Assembly: GCA_964370015.1 (NCBI GenBank) | Contig: CAYJHD010000053.1 | Location: 1 to 13,757 of the forward strand | Length of the DNA: 13,757 nucleotides | Source of the DNA: CAYJAD01 sp964370015 | GTDB lineage: Bacteria; Desulfobacterota; Desulfovibrionia; Desulfovibrionales; Desulfovibrionaceae | Direction: 5' to 3' | Shown: positions 13,707 through 13,757 of the stretch, one piece after another | How positions within the stretch are numbered: the first letter of the stretch is position 1 | Layout of the letters: the number at the start of each line of letters is the position of its first letter | Program-made: the position numbers and the translations under genes | The notes under the pieces: model-generated | Databases searched by the model: none | Seen by the model: only the letters and a program-made list of their open reading frames with translations | What the model was told of the DNA's origin: nothing

Positions 13707-13757
13707 TTATTGACCGCGACGACGCTTAGCCCAACCTAAACCAGCAAGACCAAGACC
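13707..13757 (-). CDS. C-terminal end of a protein with a PEP-CTERM-like sorting tail (partial)
   Basis: Reading the minus strand into a TAA at 13707-13709 gives the final residues GLGLAGLGWAKRRRGQ; the gene continues beyond the window. A Gly/Leu-rich hydrophobic stretch followed by Lys-Arg-Arg-Arg at the extreme C-terminus is typical of PEP-CTERM proteins, whose tails are cleaved by an exosortase (EpsH/XrtA type) during export to the cell surface or matrix. The diagnostic Pro-Glu-Pro motif would lie just upstream and is not visible, so this is inference from the tail alone. A strong terminator 22 nt downstream supports a real gene end. Alternatives are another glycine-rich C-terminal anchor or an ordinary membrane protein terminus. 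Confidence 0.65.
   Translation of the reverse strand, partial: GLGLAGLGWAKRRRGQ

Noticed and set aside
1..13757. Search for a new defence, toxin-antitoxin, phage or mobile system
   Set aside because: All confident genes are core informational genes plus a signalling kinase and a partial exported-protein gene. No integrase, transposase, toxin-antitoxin pair, tRNA-flanked island or attachment site was seen.

Overview
This window carries the conserved transcription/translation gene cluster rimP-nusA-ylxR-infB-ylxP-nrnA-truB-rpsO-pnp. Every confident gene reads on the minus strand, so transcription runs from high to low coordinates. Gene order, the presence of nrnA, the NusA with a single C-terminal helical module, and S15 and IF-2 sequences of the type I know from Desulfovibrio point to a sulfate-reducer-type deltaproteobacterium (Desulfovibrionaceae or close kin) of moderate G+C. 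This placement rests on remembered family resemblance, not on a search.

Layout, right to left (5' to 3' for the genes). The right edge holds only the last 16 codons of a protein with a PEP-CTERM-like tail, followed by an intrinsic terminator. After a 165-nt AT-rich gap comes a large soluble hybrid histidine kinase (832 aa) with PAS-like sensing regions, HisKA, HATPase and two complete receiver domains. The next 260 nt contain a good sigma-70-type promoter and then an intrinsic terminator ending only about 15 nt before rimP, an arrangement that looks like a leader/attenuator for the operon.

The first block is rimP (30S maturation), nusA (elongation/termination), ylxR (small RNA-binding protein) and infB (IF-2, 993 aa with a very long low-complexity linker). 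nusA, ylxR and infB abut or overlap. infB is followed by two hairpins: one belongs to a dispersed palindromic element, the other resembles an intrinsic terminator. The second block is ylxP (DUF503), nrnA (nanoRNase/pAp phosphatase), truB (tRNA psi55 synthase), rpsO (S15) and pnp (PNPase with a repetitive Asp-Arg-Gly tail), ending in a strong terminator. rbfA, commonly found in such clusters between infB and truB, is not here.

Together these genes make and quality-control the gene-expression machinery: ribosome maturation, initiation, transcription elongation, tRNA modification, and RNA decay down to nanoRNAs. I see no mobile element, CRISPR array, tRNA, rRNA or convincing new defence-type system. 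The most interesting points are the possible rimP leader attenuator, the two-copy palindromic element, the missing rbfA, the repetitive PNPase tail and the truncated PEP-CTERM-like gene. No gene-free stretch exceeds 300 bases.
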